DNA of 51,178 nt from Fretibacterium sp. OH1220_COT-178 (GTDB lineage Bacteria > Synergistota > Synergistia > Synergistales > Aminobacteriaceae). Of the stretch, positions 49,613-51,178 are shown piece by piece. How positions within the stretch are numbered: the first letter of the stretch is position 1; each line of letters starts with the position of its first letter. The notes below the pieces were generated by a model. The model did not search any database and was not told the DNA's origin. It saw only the letters and a program-made list of their open reading frames with translations. The DNA is taken from the NCBI RefSeq assembly GCF_003860125.1, contig NZ_RQYL01000021.1, positions 1-51,178 of the forward strand, given 5' to 3'. The position numbers and the translations under genes are program-made.

Positions 49613-50770
49613 CTATCCCTCGGCCGCCACCGCCGGCGTCCGGGCCGTGCGCAGGCCGCGCCACAGGGCCACCAAAAGGATCGGCGCGACGATCAGGGGG
49701 GCCGACATCATACCGACCCAGGCGTAGCCCTTGGCGATCAGGGGGATCAGCCCGTAGCTGGCGACGCACCAGGAGGCCGCGACGTAGACGGCCGAGGCGG
49801 CGACGTCCACCCTACGGGACGCGGGCGCTCCGGTGCGCTTGCTCCACCATGTGGTGATGCGGCGGGCGCTCCCGTAGATCAGGCCGACGCCGGTCGAGAC
49901 CACGGCCAGCAGGATGATCCCGGAGACCAGCATCACGCCGAGCGCCCCTCCGCCTCCGTGCTGAGTGATGTACGTGATCGGGGCCTTCTCCGAGAGGATG
50001 ACGGGATAGTGCAGCAGCGCCCCCACGCTGGCGAGGGTCAGCATTCCGGCGTTGACGCAGAAGCCCAGGGCCGTGGTCCGGTTGACCTCGCGCAAGGTCC
50101 TGAGCCCGTCCGCCACCGCCGTATAGGCCCCGACCAGCGAGCACTGGAGCGCCGCGTACTTGACGCTCTGCCACAGGGCGGCCCAGAACCCTCCGTTGGC
50201 CGAGGGCATCTCCCGAACCACCTGCAGGAGCCGCGGGAAATTGACGACCAGGTTGGCGCTGTAGATGATCAGCATCCCCGCGATGATCAGCAGGGACATG
50301 ACCGTGGCGGCCCGACGCACCGTCCCGGAGCCCCAGATGGTGAGGGAGAGGATCAGGAGGGCCAGCCCCACGGTGCCCGCGTGGTAGGGCACGTGCGGCA
50401 GCATGTGGTTCAGCACCGTCCCGCCCGTCGCGAAGGCGACCCCCGTGGCGAGCAGAAGGATGATCAGGTACATGGCCTCGATCAGCATGGAGAAGACCGG
50501 CTCCAGGAAGCCCAGGGGTTCGAAGTAGCGGACGCTCCAGCTATGGTAGTCGTACGCCCCGTGCCGGACCGCGAACTGCCAGGCGCACCAGAGCACCAGC
50601 GCGATGATCCCCACCGACAGGATCGGCGTGAAGAGCGCGTACCACCCGTACTTCACGTAAAAATCGACCAGCTGCCTGCCGCTGGCGAACCCTCCGCCGA
50701 AATGGGTCGCAAACCACACGAACGCGACGGACCAACACGTACCCCACCTGGAACCCGAATCTCCCGACAT
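49613..50770 (-). CDS. YkvI-family membrane transporter
   Basis: The 385-residue protein has about ten hydrophobic helices. It begins with the family-typical ATHFGGGFASGRQLVDFYVK, a glycine-rich unwound first helix like that of LeuT-fold APC transporters, and contains YHSWSVRYFEPLGFLEPVFS and LVGAYTAVADGLRTLREVNR further on. ATG 50770 follows GGAAGGGG. The substrate is not known for the family. Upstream lie a strong promoter, a leader peptide rich in Val, Leu and Ile and a terminator, which suggests control by branched-chain amino acid supply and therefore a related substrate. That last step is inference. Confidence 0.78.
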   Translation of the reverse strand: MSGDSGSRWGTCWSVAFVWFATHFGGGFASGRQLVDFYVKYGWYALFTPILSVGIIALVLWCAWQFAVRHGAYDYHSWSVRYFEPLGFLEPVFSMLIEAMYLIILLLATGVAFATGGTVLNHMLPHVPYHAGTVGLALLILSLTIWGSGTVRRAATVMSLLIIAGMLIIYSANLVVNFPRLLQVVREMPSANGGFWAALWQSVKYAALQCSLVGAYTAVADGLRTLREVNRTTALGFCVNAGMLTLASVGALLHYPVILSEKAPITYITQHGGGGALGVMLVSGIILLAVVSTGVGLIYGSARRITTWWSKRTGAPASRRVDVAASAVYVAASWCVASYGLIPLIAKGYAWVGMMSAPLIVAPILLVALWRGLRTARTPAVAAEG

Positions 50771-50841
50771 CCCGATACCCCTTCCGTTCTCGGCGCGTCC
50801 CGGGCAATACCCCGCGCGCCCAAAATCTCCTGCAAATGCAA

Positions 50842-50871
50842 AAGGCCGGCACCCTTTCGGGTCCCGGCCTT
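50842..50871 (-). terminator. Leader terminator (attenuator) upstream of the YkvI-family gene
   Basis: AAGGCCGGCACCC (50842-50854) pairs with GGGTCCCGGCCTT (50859-50871) with one mismatch and a 4-nt loop. On the minus strand the stem runs into TTTTGCATTT. It lies 22 bp after the leader peptide stop and 71 bp before the transporter start. Confidence 0.75.
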
Positions 50872-50893
50872 GGAGTTCCTGCGACAACGGCGC

Positions 50894-50983
50894 CTAAACG
50901 CCGACCGCTCCCAAGGAGGACCCGCGAACAGAGTGCCGAATAATGATGACGAGGGCAAGAACACGGCAAACACCATGGAACAT
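50894..50983 (-). CDS. 29-residue leader peptide, Val/Leu/Ile-rich
   Basis: The peptide starts MFHGVCRVLALVIIIRHSVR and ends with GAVGV. Codons 8-15 are Val-Leu-Ala-Leu-Val-Ile-Ile-Ile, with three consecutive Ile codons, as in ilv leader peptides. A strong AAGGAGG site (50995-51001) lies 11 nt before the ATG. RNA segment 50913-50923 (GGGTCCTCCTT) after the Ile codons can pair with the 5' arm of the downstream terminator, forming an antiterminator, and its CCTCCTT can alternatively pair with the ribosome site. This is the classical attenuator layout. Confidence 0.6.
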   Translation of the reverse strand: MFHGVCRVLALVIIIRHSVRGSSLGAVGV

Positions 50984-51036
50984 CGTTGCGAGAACCTCCT
51001 TTCGGGGACGCGGCTGCGCCCGCTTAATGGTGAAGT

Positions 51037-51065
51037 ATTTTAAAGACCCGAAACAGTTCTGTCAA
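51037..51065 (-). promoter_or_regulatory. Strong promoter of the YkvI-family leader
   Basis: A consensus -35 TTGACA (51060-51065), an exact 17-bp spacer and -10 TAAAAT (51037-51042) read on the minus strand. Transcription would start near 51029, about 45 nt before the leader peptide. Confidence 0.8.
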
Positions 51066-51178
51066 GCCCCGCCTCCGCTCAGTGTCGCCGGACTGTGATA
51101 ATGTCATCCCTTAGCGGGACCGAGAGAATGTCCCCCCCTCAGGACAGGAGCCTCTTGGATAATGGAGGCATGAGGAAT
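51066..51178. other. Right-edge non-coding stretch
   Basis: No gene is recognised. Positions 51128-51165 resemble 3737-3775 (both begin ATGTCCCCCC, then TCAG, AGGAGCC or GGGAGCC and a GGAGG), a possible short dispersed repeat. Confidence 0.3.

Noticed and set aside
1-51178. tRNA, rRNA, transposase or phage genes
   Set aside because: Read through for these; no cloverleaf with a plausible anticodon arm, no rRNA-like stretch and no transposase or integrase motif was seen.

Overview
The window looks like a chromosomal segment from a GC-rich anaerobe of the phylum Synergistota. The best evidence is the large secreted protein at 8897-11485, whose C-terminus (Gly-rich stretch, a single Cys, a hydrophobic helix, then Arg-Arg-Lys) matches the Synergistota-specific sorting signal (Synerg-CTERM). 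The gene content agrees: TRAP, tripartite tricarboxylate (TTT), Liv-type and polar amino acid ABC importers, sugar-acid catabolism and many one-component regulators, with no sign of aerobic respiration. No rRNA, tRNA, CRISPR array or transposase was recognised.

Layout. 1-2343 (minus): acetoin-type 2-oxoacid dehydrogenase operon acoA-acoB-acoC, with acoC running off the left edge. 2439-6973: a PPC-domain protein and a GntR/FCD regulator (minus), divergent from a TRAP transporter dctP-dctQ-dctM (plus); a perfect 12-bp operator palindrome lies inside the regulator's promoter. 7188-8711: a lower-GC cassette of a TIGR04255-type protein, a likely antitoxin and a PIN toxin. 8897-12616: the sorted surface protein and an LRAT-domain protein. 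12881-15623 (minus): an ABC metal/chelate-binding protein and two SAM methyltransferases behind a DtxR-like box. 16006-18069: flavoprotein, HxlR regulator, AraC regulator. 18226-22993: eda-kdgK-tctCBA, pairing 2-keto-3-deoxygluconate breakdown with a TTT importer. 23091-26315: a DHDPS/NAL-family lyase, a small AT-rich gene between two copies of a repeat, a 42-bp tandem array and a PQQ-type beta-propeller.

26486-32710: HD hydrolase, IclR regulator and livGFKHM-type importer. 32786-35922: class I fructose-bisphosphate aldolase, HdeD-like protein and an orphan transporter. 36300-44511: a clearly lower-GC island with a GntR/LacI regulator, an amino-acid-type ABC importer, an aminotransferase and nanA-nanE-nanK; it ends with its last stop codon directly against the opposing stop of a cation diffusion facilitator. 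44512-49247: CDF exporter, M20 amidohydrolase, TusA-like protein, YedE-like membrane protein and a DUF3298 protein. 49613-51065 (minus): a YkvI-family transporter preceded by a strong promoter, a 29-codon leader peptide rich in Val/Leu/Ile and a terminator, which together look like a transcription attenuator.

The most interesting items are the hybrid sialate/amino-acid island, the attenuator in front of the YkvI transporter, the binding-protein plus two-methyltransferase operon, and the TIGR04255/antitoxin/PIN cassette. All assignments come from reading the sequence and recalling families; no database search was run.
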